From contig CALGLU010000022.1 in assembly GCA_937959275.1 (NCBI GenBank), positions 194,589-258,588 on the forward strand: a DNA stretch of 64,000 nt, read 5' to 3'. Every line of letters begins with the position of its first letter. The stretch's first letter is position 1. Origin of the DNA: an uncultured Saprospiraceae bacterium. GTDB taxonomy: Bacteria; Bacteroidota; Bacteroidia; Chitinophagales; Saprospiraceae. Below are positions 45,199-53,498 of this stretch, piece by piece. Made by a program: the position numbers and the translations under genes. A model generated the notes under the pieces. The model worked only from the letters and a program-made list of their open reading frames with translations. It was not told the origin of the DNA and did not search any database.

Positions 45199-46254
45199 AT
45201 GAAAAAGTATTATGTATTTCTAATTTTGGCTTTTATAAGCTTACACTGTAACGCTCAATATTTTGCTATATCTGAGTATAAAGGGAAAGATCAATTTAAT
45301 AGAGAGTTTGTTTTTCCAGTAGTTTCACTTGAAATGAATTCTATTGCAGCCGATAGAATAAACAATATTATACAGCTTGATTTACTTAACTGTAACTATA
45401 AAACTGATAGGGATAGCTTGTTTAATAATTTAAGCGAAGATGGATCGCATGGAGTCACTAAAATAAACTACGAAATAACATCAAATACAGATCTAATTTT
45501 CTCCATAGTATTTGAAATAGTAACATATGCAGCTTATGAGGACACACACAAATATGCGTATAATTTTATTTCAAAAACGGGAAAGTTTTTAGATTTTAAT
45601 TCTGTCTTCAATAGAGATCAAATGAATTGGATTTATACTAAAGCAAAACACCAATTTAACCAATCTGCAATTGAAATAATTAAATCTGATTATCTCTATT
45701 CAATAGAAATTGGCAAATTGCTTCAAGATGAAGTGTTTTCAAGTTATGCAGCTATCTTTGATTGTATCTACAAAACAGAATTCTATAACTTCTATATAAA
45801 AGATAATTACGTTGTTTTTGACAGGGATAATTGTTTTAATAGGGGAGGTAGAGCTTTTGAACCAAACTTTTCTTACAAATTAGATTTAGATAAAACATCA
45901 AATTCTATTTTTACTGAGCAAGGACAATACATACTGAGCGAGAATCTAGACCATAAAAATTGGCGGCATGCGATTAACAGTAGTAGACTTATTCTTACTG
46001 GATTAATAGATTCAAAGTATAGTTTTGTAATGACCGTTAATAAGAGTACTGACTTGAATAATTATTATGGTTCATATTGGTATACAAAGCATGGAAAAGA
46101 AATTGAATTGAGGGGACAAATAGATGATATAGGGGATTTAATTTTAAAGGAAGAGAATGGAATGTTTCGATTTGAATGCGAAAATGGTTGGATTAAAAGT
46201 CATGGAATTTGGTCAGATAATAAGGGGAATAGATATAATGTGAGTTTAGAATGA
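45199..46254 (+). CDS. Secreted protein of unknown function in the glycan cluster
   Basis: A 351-residue protein from the ATG at 45199. A TTG at 45187 would add four residues. The signal peptide is MKKYYVFLILAFISLHCNAQ; the Cys is a weak lipobox candidate. No family was recognised. The body is mixed alpha/beta, with LEMNSIAADRINNIIQLDLL, the Tyr-rich AAYEDTHKYAYNF and a C-terminal part rich in beta strands ending WIKSHGIWSDNKGNRYNV. It is AT-rich and Asn/Lys-rich compared with its neighbours, which might mean later insertion. It lies between the flippase and glycosyltransferase genes. Confidence 0.7.
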   Translation: MKKYYVFLILAFISLHCNAQYFAISEYKGKDQFNREFVFPVVSLEMNSIAADRINNIIQLDLLNCNYKTDRDSLFNNLSEDGSHGVTKINYEITSNTDLIFSIVFEIVTYAAYEDTHKYAYNFISKTGKFLDFNSVFNRDQMNWIYTKAKHQFNQSAIEIIKSDYLYSIEIGKLLQDEVFSSYAAIFDCIYKTEFYNFYIKDNYVVFDRDNCFNRGGRAFEPNFSYKLDLDKTSNSIFTEQGQYILSENLDHKNWRHAINSSRLILTGLIDSKYSFVMTVNKSTDLNNYYGSYWYTKHGKEIELRGQIDDIGDLILKEENGMFRFECENGWIKSHGIWSDNKGNRYNVSLE

Positions 46255-46306
46255 AACAGTAACTAAGACTAGATGTTAGAGAATCTTTTATCTGATTAGA
46301 TTCTTG

Positions 46307-47515
46307 ATGTCATTACCCGCTAATATGAATATCCTACACATCTTCAATGAGTATTTACCTAAAACTGAAGTCTGGGCCTATGAATTAATACGGCATTGTC
46401 CAGAAGTGAATCATTATGTCATCGCCGATTACTATGCCAATGTAGAAGACTTTGAACAGGGTGTTCATTTATTAAATCGCAAAAAAGGATTGCTCAGAAA
46501 AAAACGAGCACAAGCCAGTCAATACGATTTTCCAAGAAATTTATTTCAACCGCTATTTGTTTTAAGTGATACGATGTCTTCTAGTGATTCTATTGGTAAA
46601 CTGATAGGAAAACACAAGATTGATATTGTACACATTCATTTTGGGACAACTGCTATAGAGCGATGGGATGAGCTAAAAACGCTTCAAGTCAAGATTGTCA
46701 TTTCTTTTTACGGTTGGGATTATGCAAAAGCGATTTATTATAACCCTTCTTACAAAAAAACATATAGAGACATCTTTGAAAAGGCCCATTTGTTAATCAC
46801 GGAAGGTAGCGCTGGCCGTGAGAGATTGATTGATCTTGGTGCTGAGGATAGCAAAATAAAATCATTAGCTCTAGGTGTTTCCAGTTCAAAAGAGATTTCT
46901 ACTAAGACCTTTAAAAGTGATAGTACACTACGTCTTGTTCAGGTCGCCTCTTTTTCAGAAAAGAAAGGCCAACTACTGACGATTCAAGCATTTCAAAAAG
47001 CAAGAGAAAAACATTCTACTCCTTCTTCAATACAGCTTACTTTAGTAGGCGATAACCGGGATATTTATTATGCACAAGAAGTGAAGCAATGCGTCATTGA
47101 CCAAAACTTATCTGACTCCATTTCTATCCTTGACTGGATTGATTTTGAAAAACTAGATTCCATTTTAAAAGGATTTGATGTATTCATACATCCAAGCCAA
47201 TATGCAGCTGATGGAGATTGTGAAGGCGGCGCTCCTGTTATCCTCTTGCACGCGCAAGCCAATGGCTTACCCATCATTTCAACAACTCATTGTGACATAC
47301 CAGAGCAAGTCATTCATAGCCGAACAGGAATTCTAACAGACGAAGGAAACGTCGAAGCTCTAACTGATGCGATTCTTGAGTTTGCAGAGATGTCTGCTGA
47401 TCAATATACCACCATGTCTCAGCAGGCTATTGAACATATTACCCAACAGTTTAATATCATCGATACAGGAAAGCGACTTTTTGCGTATTATTCGGATTTA
47501 AACGACCTTATCTAA
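46307..47515 (+). CDS. Glycosyltransferase family 4 protein
   Basis: A 402-residue GT-B fold glycosyltransferase. Matching segments are MNILHIFNEYLPKTEVWAYE at the N-terminus, IVHIHFGTTAIERW, VQVASFSEKKGQLLTIQAF, LVGDN, and the C-terminal donor site DVFIHPSQYAADGDCEGGAP followed by THCDIPEQVIHSRTG. Starts at 46307 and 46325 are both possible; 46325 begins MNILHIFN. It transfers a hexose or deoxyhexose to a lipid-linked acceptor, probably the last gene of the glycan operon. Confidence 0.9.
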   Translation: MSLPANMNILHIFNEYLPKTEVWAYELIRHCPEVNHYVIADYYANVEDFEQGVHLLNRKKGLLRKKRAQASQYDFPRNLFQPLFVLSDTMSSSDSIGKLIGKHKIDIVHIHFGTTAIERWDELKTLQVKIVISFYGWDYAKAIYYNPSYKKTYRDIFEKAHLLITEGSAGRERLIDLGAEDSKIKSLALGVSSSKEISTKTFKSDSTLRLVQVASFSEKKGQLLTIQAFQKAREKHSTPSSIQLTLVGDNRDIYYAQEVKQCVIDQNLSDSISILDWIDFEKLDSILKGFDVFIHPSQYAADGDCEGGAPVILLHAQANGLPIISTTHCDIPEQVIHSRTGILTDEGNVEALTDAILEFAEMSADQYTTMSQQAIEHITQQFNIIDTGKRLFAYYSDLNDLI

Positions 47516-47562
47516 TTTGGTGTGACATCAAACTACCAAATAAGTCTAAAAAGAGTCAAACA

Positions 47563-48411
47563 ATGAATCAGATTATGCTATTACTTGCTCTCACGACCCT
47601 AGAAAGCCTCATTATTTTTATCATAGGCGTCATTGCTTTTTTCTTTTTAGGTAAATATTTTGGCGGCCGTTCCTTTTCTGATCTCCAGACTAAGCACAAT
47701 CAGATGCAGGGAGAACACCAAAATTTACAAAAGCAATATAAGTCCATCCAAAAAGGCGTCTCCCAGGCTGATCAGGACCGAGATCAAGCGAAAGAAAAAT
47801 TGCAAGCTCTTTCAACCGAGTTTGAAACCTACAAAGCGAACGATAGAGATAGCAAGTCTCGCTTTTCACAACTCCAAAGCGAAGTGTTGACTCTTCGAGC
47901 GAATGCCGACAAATCTGATCAAACCATTGAAGATTTGCACAATCGCCTAAATGCTGCAAATGACAAATTCCGAGACAATCAAAAAGATTCCAAAGCCTGG
48001 CGTAATGAGATAGAAGGATTGAATAGAAGTTTGAAAGACTACCAGCTCAAGTTAAAATCTAGCAATAGCTCAAATGCTCAACTCAAAGCAAAATTAACTG
48101 AAATAGGCGATGTTAACGAACAACTCATACAACAGAAGGCTGATCTGAAAGCCAATGCAAAAGAAATTAAGCGCTTAACCAAAGATTGTGCGTATTGGGA
48201 AAAGCAACACTATGATGTTCATCACAAACTTGCCAGTTCATTAGACAGTATAGAGGAGCTAAAAGGCACTATTCAGCAAGCAAAGGTCGAAAAACAAGGA
48301 CTTCAAGCTCAAGAAGCAGCGATGCAAAACACCTTGGATGACTTCAAGAAAAAGCTTATTTATGCCAATGAACGCTACCATAATATGAGCCAACAGGGCA
48401 TTCAGAATTAG
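47563..48411 (+). CDS. Membrane-anchored coiled-coil protein
   Basis: A 282-residue protein. One N-terminal transmembrane helix (LESLIIFIIGVIAFFFLGKY) is followed by a long coiled coil of heptads rich in Gln, Lys, Glu and Asp (for example QGEHQNLQKQYKSIQKGVSQ and EIEGLNRSLKDYQLKL). No enzymatic motif is present. The architecture suggests a structural or scaffolding role at the inner membrane. It is directly upstream of tRNA-Cys but separated by about 90 bp. Function unknown. Confidence 0.8.
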   Translation: MNQIMLLLALTTLESLIIFIIGVIAFFFLGKYFGGRSFSDLQTKHNQMQGEHQNLQKQYKSIQKGVSQADQDRDQAKEKLQALSTEFETYKANDRDSKSRFSQLQSEVLTLRANADKSDQTIEDLHNRLNAANDKFRDNQKDSKAWRNEIEGLNRSLKDYQLKLKSSNSSNAQLKAKLTEIGDVNEQLIQQKADLKANAKEIKRLTKDCAYWEKQHYDVHHKLASSLDSIEELKGTIQQAKVEKQGLQAQEAAMQNTLDDFKKKLIYANERYHNMSQQGIQN

Positions 48412-48501
48412 ACACATACATATTCAATCTTTGAGTATGTCTGCACAAGATGTACGCGAGATAAAAATTTGCATTATATTTGCAATCCGTTACAAAAAAA
48501 T

Positions 48502-48572
48502 GGTCGCGTGGCCGAGCGGTTAGGCAGTGGTCTGCAAAACCATCTACAGCGGTTCAAATCCGCTCGCGACCT
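48502..48572 (+). tRNA. tRNA-Cys (GCA)
   Basis: A 71-nt tRNA folds as a full cloverleaf. The acceptor stem is GGTCGCG with CGCGACC (7 bp), the D stem GCC with GGC, the anticodon stem GTGGT with ACCAT around the loop CTGCAAA (anticodon GCA), and the T stem AGCGG with CCGCT around TTCAAAT. The discriminator is T. CCA is not encoded. Its last 11 bases plus two downstream bases recur in the tandem array that follows. Confidence 0.97.
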
Positions 48573-48576
48573 CTAA

Positions 48577-48603
48577 AAGGTCTCCCTTTGGGAGGCCTTT
48601 TTT
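48577..48603 (+). terminator. Intrinsic terminator of tRNA-Cys
   Basis: A 10-bp stem (AAGGTCTCCC with GGGAGGCCTT, one wobble) around a TTT loop, followed by a T run, starts 5 bp after the tRNA. It lies between the tRNA and the repeat array. Confidence 0.85.
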
Positions 48604-48696
48604 CGTTGCGTGAGCGGATTTGGGCAGCACACCCGTCAGTCTGGGGACTGCCGGTTTCTTCGCTTGAAAGGTCCGTTTAGGACCTTCCATTCCTCC

Positions 48697-49420
48697 CGAT
48701 GGTCGGAAACACTCAGTCATGCTCGCGACCTCTGCTCCGAAACTTACTTTATGTATAAGCTGATTTCGCGTTGCTCATCGCACTATAGATCATGGATGTC
48801 TTTAAATCTTGACTCAATCCATCCTGTCCATCCTGTTATCTTAAAAATCCTGTTCAGACAAAAGGAGACAGCTCCGATGGTCGAAAACACTCAGTCATGC
48901 TCGCGACTTCTGCTCCGAAACTTACTTTATGTATAACATGATTTCGCGTTGCTCATCGCACTATAGGTCTTGGATGCCTTTTAACTTCGACTCAATCGAT
49001 CGTGTCCATCCCGTCATCTTAAAAATCCTGTGCAGACAAAAGGAGACAGCTCCGATGGTCGAAAACACTCAGTCATGCTCGCGACCCCTGCTTCGAAACT
49101 TACTTTATCGCACTCTAAGTCTTGGATACCTTTTAATCTTGATTAAATCGATCCTGTCCATCCTGATATCCAAAAAATCCTGTTCAGACAAAAAGAAACA
49201 GCTCAAATGATCGGAAACACTCAGTCATGCTCGCGACCTCTGCTCCGAAACTTACTGTATGAATAACACGATTTCGAGTTGCTATTGCTATAGATCTTGG
49301 ATACCATTTAATCTTGACTCAATCGATCGTGTCCATCCTGATATCCTAAAAATCCTGTTCAGACAAAAAGAAACAGCTCAAATGATCGGAAACCCTCAGG
49401 CATGCTCGCGACCTCCCAGC
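48697..49420. repeat. Tandem array of tRNA-Cys 3'-end repeats, four units plus a partial fifth
   Basis: Copies of the tRNA 3' end (GCTCGCGACCTCT or one-base variants) begin at 48721, 48899, 49077, 49229 and 49404. Spacings are therefore 178, 178, 152 and 175 bp. Each unit runs TGCTCGCGACC...TCCGAAACTTACT, then a region with CGATTTCGCGTTGC (missing from the third unit, a 26-bp deletion), then a GATCCTGTCCATCCTG-like block, then ATCCTGTTCAGACAAA, and ends GATGGTCGGAAACACTCAG. In the first three units GGTCG upstream can pair with the tRNA-like CGACC. Units diverge from one another at scattered positions, so the array is not recent. Confidence 0.9.
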
Positions 49421-49534
49421 GGTCAATAATCTGAATCACTATTATAATTATTCTTAACCCATCGAACTTAAAACTGTCAAGTAAAATTCTTATCTTTTCA
49501 ATGGACAAACATTCAAGTACAAAACTTTACGGTA

Positions 49535-51280
49535 ATGAACGATCAAGAACCAATTAGAAACAACCAACAAATTCTTAAAGAGATACAAGCATCTTTTATT
49601 CCACATCAAAATTTTAATTATGCCCTTTTGGGTGGTTTAGGTGTCTGTCTTCTATGTGCATTAATATGGGCAGCCTTCACAGTGATTACTGAATATCAAA
49701 TTGGATTAATTGCAATTGCAGTAGGTCTATTAGTAGGATTCTCTGTTCGTTATTTTGGTGCTGGACTAGATCTCAAATACAATATTCTTGGTGGAGGATT
49801 AGCATTGCTGAGTTGTCTTTTAGGTAATCTTTTTGCCATCGTTGGATTTCTAGCGAATGAGCAAATGATAGGTTATGTTGAAACCTTCCAATTTTTTGAT
49901 CTAGGGTTATTCAAAGAGATCATGGTTGAATCTTTTTCACCGATGGACTTGTTGTTTTATGCGATTGCTGCGTATGAAGGATTTAAGTTTTCGACAAGAC
50001 TACCTACTGATAATGATCTTGAAGATTACTATAAAAATCGCTTTGATGGGAAGCCTGATTTCGATTTTCTTCGCGGACCACTAGCGATTGGCAGTTTTTT
50101 GTTGCTGTCAATGATTTGGTTTTTTATGACCTCAGAATTTTCAGGTGAAAAAGAATTCAGATTTGAGGATGGTGAAATCTCAGCCAAAGGTAATTATGTT
50201 GATGGCAACCAAGACGGTCTTTGGGATTACTTTCATAACAATGGAGAAAAACAAGCTTCAGGGGTTTTTAAGCATGGATTAGAAGAAGGCACTTGGGAAT
50301 ATTTTGACTCGACTGGACAATTGAATAAGACTCAAGAATATGCTTCTGGAATGTCACATGGAATCTTTATGACCTATGTAGATGGGGCAATGCAGGATAG
50401 TGGCAGATATGTTAATAATCGTGAAGAAGGAAAATGGATATCAAGATACCCTAATGGACAATTGATGTTTGAAGGAACAATGGTGAAAGGAAAAACAAAC
50501 GGCAAGGTGGTTTATTATCATGAAAATGGTGCACCTAGTTCAGCTGGACTCACAAAAAATGACCTTAACGAAGGCTTATGGAAAACATGGAATGAGCTGG
50601 GCCAACTAACCGAAGAAATAGAATACAAAGACGGAGAATTAGATAAAATCATATATGTAAATGAAGAAGGCAAAGATATTGTTGTCAATGGAAATGGAGA
50701 CTATAGTTATAAAGATGAAGAGGGCAGAATTATGTCTCTTGGAAAAGTCGAACAGGGGAATCAAATCGGCATATGGAAATCATTTTATACTTCTGGTGCC
50801 TTATACGATGAAATAGAATACAGCACTGATGATCATAAGATTGTAAATATTTATGATCGAAATGGAGAACGACAAGTCAAAGATGGAAATGGCATCTTGA
50901 AATTGACATACGAATCGGGAAACTTACAAGAAGAAGGTGAAGTCAAAAATGGTAAAAGAGTTGGTGCGTGGAAAGAATACTATGACTCACCATCAGCTCT
51001 ATCAGTTAGTATGAATTACGAAAATGGAAAGCTTAATGGTCGTGTAAATTTTTATAACATTGATAAGGTCTTGTTGTTAGAAGGAGAATGTAAAGATGAC
51101 CGGAGACATGGTCTATGGAAATGGTATTTTCTGACTGGTGCTGTCGAATCACAAGTCGAATTTAAAAAGGGAGAAAAAGAAGGTGTGCAAACTTTTTTCA
51201 ATGAATCTGGACTAGAAGTCAAGCAAGAGGTATATAAAAATGGAGAATTGATAAATGAAATTATTCTCAATGAGCAGTGA
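49535..51280 (+). CDS. Membrane protein with YwqK/MORN-like repeats
   Basis: A 581-residue protein. The N-terminal 210 residues contain about five hydrophobic helices (LLGGLGVCLLCALIWAAF, IGLIAIAVGLLVGFSV, ILGGGLALLSCLLGNLFAIV and others). The rest consists of about 11 to 13 YwqK-like repeats of about 20-25 residues with Gly-Leu/Trp-Tyr cores, such as GNQDGLWDYFHNNGEKQ, EGTWEYFDSTGQLN and GKWISRYPNGQLMFEG. Databases call this the YwqK family antitoxin, but no toxin partner is adjacent. The repeats likely form a beta-sheet platform for binding lipid or protein. Function unknown. Confidence 0.8.
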   Translation: MNDQEPIRNNQQILKEIQASFIPHQNFNYALLGGLGVCLLCALIWAAFTVITEYQIGLIAIAVGLLVGFSVRYFGAGLDLKYNILGGGLALLSCLLGNLFAIVGFLANEQMIGYVETFQFFDLGLFKEIMVESFSPMDLLFYAIAAYEGFKFSTRLPTDNDLEDYYKNRFDGKPDFDFLRGPLAIGSFLLLSMIWFFMTSEFSGEKEFRFEDGEISAKGNYVDGNQDGLWDYFHNNGEKQASGVFKHGLEEGTWEYFDSTGQLNKTQEYASGMSHGIFMTYVDGAMQDSGRYVNNREEGKWISRYPNGQLMFEGTMVKGKTNGKVVYYHENGAPSSAGLTKNDLNEGLWKTWNELGQLTEEIEYKDGELDKIIYVNEEGKDIVVNGNGDYSYKDEEGRIMSLGKVEQGNQIGIWKSFYTSGALYDEIEYSTDDHKIVNIYDRNGERQVKDGNGILKLTYESGNLQEEGEVKNGKRVGAWKEYYDSPSALSVSMNYENGKLNGRVNFYNIDKVLLLEGECKDDRRHGLWKWYFLTGAVESQVEFKKGEKEGVQTFFNESGLEVKQEVYKNGELINEIILNEQ

Positions 51281-51402
51281 TTTGTTTTTGATACAAATGA
51301 AGTAATCTTAACAGGTTGTGGGAACTGAGCTTTCTATCTGCAACTTGAAAATTAACTCTGCTTTTCTCCAACGATTGTTACAGAATCATCGTCTTTGTAA
51401 AT

Positions 51403-51804
51403 ATGAGATACTTATGTTTAATCGTTCTATTGATTTTTCAAGGCGCTTGTTCTGACAAAGATTGTTGCGCCGATCTTGAACCCACTATTATTGGAGAATG
51501 GAAGCTTACTATGCTATGTACGAGTATTGGAAATTCATCTTGCTCAGAAGACAAGCTGGAAGAAGCTACTTATGATGATGCATATAGCTTTCTATCAGAC
51601 GGAACATTTACAAATAATAGAGCGGGCTCTATTTGTTCAGGTACGTTTAGCTTTGATGGCATAGAGGAAGTCATGTTAAGCTCAGATGATCCTAATTGCA
51701 CATTCTTTAATCGGACGTTAAGAATAACTAGATTGACGAATACAGAAATGTTTTTGTCTCCTCTGTGTGTTGATGGGTGTCTTTACTTATACATTAAACA
51801 GTAG
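51403..51804 (+). CDS. Small Cys-rich lipocalin-like lipoprotein
   Basis: A 133-residue lipoprotein; the signal ends FQGACSDKDCC. The body begins IIGEWKLTMLC and continues with SFLSDGTFTNN and RTLRITRLT, a lipocalin-like beta pattern common in Bacteroidota. It contains an unusual number of Cys residues (about ten after the lipidated one), which suggests disulfides in the mature protein. It is monocistronic with no informative neighbours. Function unknown. Confidence 0.75.
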   Translation: MRYLCLIVLLIFQGACSDKDCCADLEPTIIGEWKLTMLCTSIGNSSCSEDKLEEATYDDAYSFLSDGTFTNNRAGSICSGTFSFDGIEEVMLSSDDPNCTFFNRTLRITRLTNTEMFLSPLCVDGCLYLYIKQ

Positions 51805-51916
51805 CCATAGCATTCTTTGTTTGATCTGAGTTAACTGTATAGTCTTCCGCAAATTAGATCAAGGATTTGCATTGTTAAGCCTTGATTCCTACCTGAGAGA
51901 TTCCTAATATTATAAG

Positions 51917-52462
51917 ATGGCAACAATTTTAAACTCTTTGAACAAGTCATTGATCGAATTCATCAATGAACAGCAGCTCTATTTTGTAGCAACGGCCGCA
52001 GCAGAAGGGAGGATCAATCTATCACCTAAAGGCCTAGATTCGTTACGTGTGCTTGACAAGCATAGCATAAGGTGGCTAAACTATACAGGTAGTGGAAATG
52101 AAACTGCCGCTCATCTATTAGCTTTAAACCGAATGACGGTCATGTTTTGCTCGTTTGGACCCAAGCCTCTTATCCTTAGATTGTATGGCACAGCTGAGGT
52201 GGTACATGAGTATGATACAGAATGGCAAGAATTCTTAGCTGAGTTTTCAAACCCACTAGGGGCACGAAACATCTTCACGATGCAGATTGATACTGTTCAA
52301 ACGTCTTGCGGATATGCCGTCCCAGAGTACGATTTTCTTAACCAACGTAGCCGTCTTGAGGAATGGAGTGCACAAAAAGGTGAAAATGGAATAAGTCAAT
52401 ATTGGAAAGCTAAAAATGTAAAAAGCATCGATGGTCTGCCTACTGGAATACGAAATCAGTGA
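51917..52462 (+). CDS. Pyridoxamine 5'-phosphate oxidase-like flavoprotein
   Basis: A 181-residue protein with a split-barrel PNPOx-like fold. Matches are LYFVATAAAEGRINLSPKG at the N-terminus, WLNYTGSGNETAAHLL and RMTVMFCSFGPKPLILRLYG in the centre, and TVQTSCGYAVPEYDF later. The family binds FMN or F420 and includes general stress proteins and reductases. The specific substrate cannot be told from the sequence. It is followed directly by the OmpA lipoprotein gene, 114 bp away. Confidence 0.85.
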   Translation: MATILNSLNKSLIEFINEQQLYFVATAAAEGRINLSPKGLDSLRVLDKHSIRWLNYTGSGNETAAHLLALNRMTVMFCSFGPKPLILRLYGTAEVVHEYDTEWQEFLAEFSNPLGARNIFTMQIDTVQTSCGYAVPEYDFLNQRSRLEEWSAQKGENGISQYWKAKNVKSIDGLPTGIRNQ

Positions 52463-52575
52463 TTTACAGAGAACTTTTCAGTTTAAAAATCAATTTTATT
52501 ACAAAATTCGACCATAAAATCTGTAGAAGTCTCTATTTTAGCCTCACTAGAAAATTTACCAAACACACATTCAAA

Positions 52576-53406
52576 ATGAGAATTAAAATGATATCACCTA
52601 GAATCTTCCTTATGCTCGCAGTCTTTGCGCTAATGACTTCATGTGTTGGAAAGAAAAAATTTGAGGAAATGGTCATGAATAAAGACCAGGAAATCACCGA
52701 AATGAAGGAAAGCATGCAAAAGCTTGAATCGAGTATGCAAGCTAGCGTAGATGAGCTGAATCAAAAAAATAGTGCCTTATCTAAAGAAAAAGATAATATT
52801 AACATGAACCTCAAGTCCGTTAAGGATGAGTTGTCATCGGCACAAAAAGATTTGACTGATGTTGAATACAAAGTTGACCAAAAGCAAAAACAAATTGATA
52901 ACCTCAGAGGAGAAATCAATGCTGCGTTTGCCAATGTTGAAGCTGCTGTTAGTAATGTCGACGCCGCAGTTATGAATAGCAATCAACGATTAAAAGATAT
53001 TGAAGGTCAGTTATACCTTGATCTTAATGATAACATCAATTTCAAATCAGCATCTGATAAACTTGCTGCAGGGGATATTGGTGCGATTCAGGAAATAGCA
53101 AATATGCTTATCGAAAACCCACAATTAACCTTATTCGTTGAGGGACATGCTGACAATCGAGGCGTTGTGACTGATAAGTTTGATGATAACTGGGACTTAA
53201 GTGCTGCAAGAGGTATTTCTGTTGTTAGAAAATTAATTGAAATGGGTGTCAATCCAAAACAATTAGCGGCTGCAGGTCGAGCAGAATTCTTGCCTGAAGT
53301 TGCTGGAGATTCTAAAGAAGCTCATGAAGCAAATAGAAGGACTGAGTTTGTCATTGTACCAAATGTTGGCAAATTGTACCGATTATTTAAAGATAAGAAA
53401 CCATAG
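52576..53406 (+). CDS. OmpA family lipoprotein with coiled-coil linker
   Basis: A 276-residue protein from the ATG at 52576; an earlier start at 52459 would put about 39 unrelated residues before the signal peptide. The signal ends ALMTSCVGKKK (lipobox TSC). A coiled coil (about residues 30-140) leads to a C-terminal OmpA domain with LFVEGHADNRG and DLSAARGISVVRKLIEMG, followed by AAGRAEFLP. It anchors the outer membrane to peptidoglycan. Confidence 0.92.
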   Translation: MRIKMISPRIFLMLAVFALMTSCVGKKKFEEMVMNKDQEITEMKESMQKLESSMQASVDELNQKNSALSKEKDNINMNLKSVKDELSSAQKDLTDVEYKVDQKQKQIDNLRGEINAAFANVEAAVSNVDAAVMNSNQRLKDIEGQLYLDLNDNINFKSASDKLAAGDIGAIQEIANMLIENPQLTLFVEGHADNRGVVTDKFDDNWDLSAARGISVVRKLIEMGVNPKQLAAAGRAEFLPEVAGDSKEAHEANRRTEFVIVPNVGKLYRLFKDKKP

Positions 53407-53498
53407 TCGTTAAGACACTCTCTTTAAGAGTATCAAATAATTTAGACCTAACCACCATTAGTCGCTTTAGTGGCTTCACTTTTGTTATAATTACTTAA

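Noticed and set aside
48610-49210. Two open frames (108 and 93 codons) across the tRNA-tail array.
   Set aside because: The unit is 178 bp, not a multiple of three, so each unit changes frame, and the frames are repeat-derived with no conserved start or protein-like composition. E. coli has a small peptide from its analogous repeat, so this is not excluded, only unsupported.
48562-49415. Attachment sites of an integrative element at tRNA-Cys.
   Set aside because: The tRNA-end copies are tandem and only about 175 bp apart, and no integrase or cargo gene lies between them.
48700-49420. CRISPR array.
   Set aside because: Repeated units are about 175 bp and similar throughout, with no short repeat plus unique spacer pattern and no cas genes.
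49535-51280. Toxin-antitoxin pair based on the YwqK family name.
   Set aside because: No toxin-like gene is adjacent and the protein is a large polytopic membrane protein.
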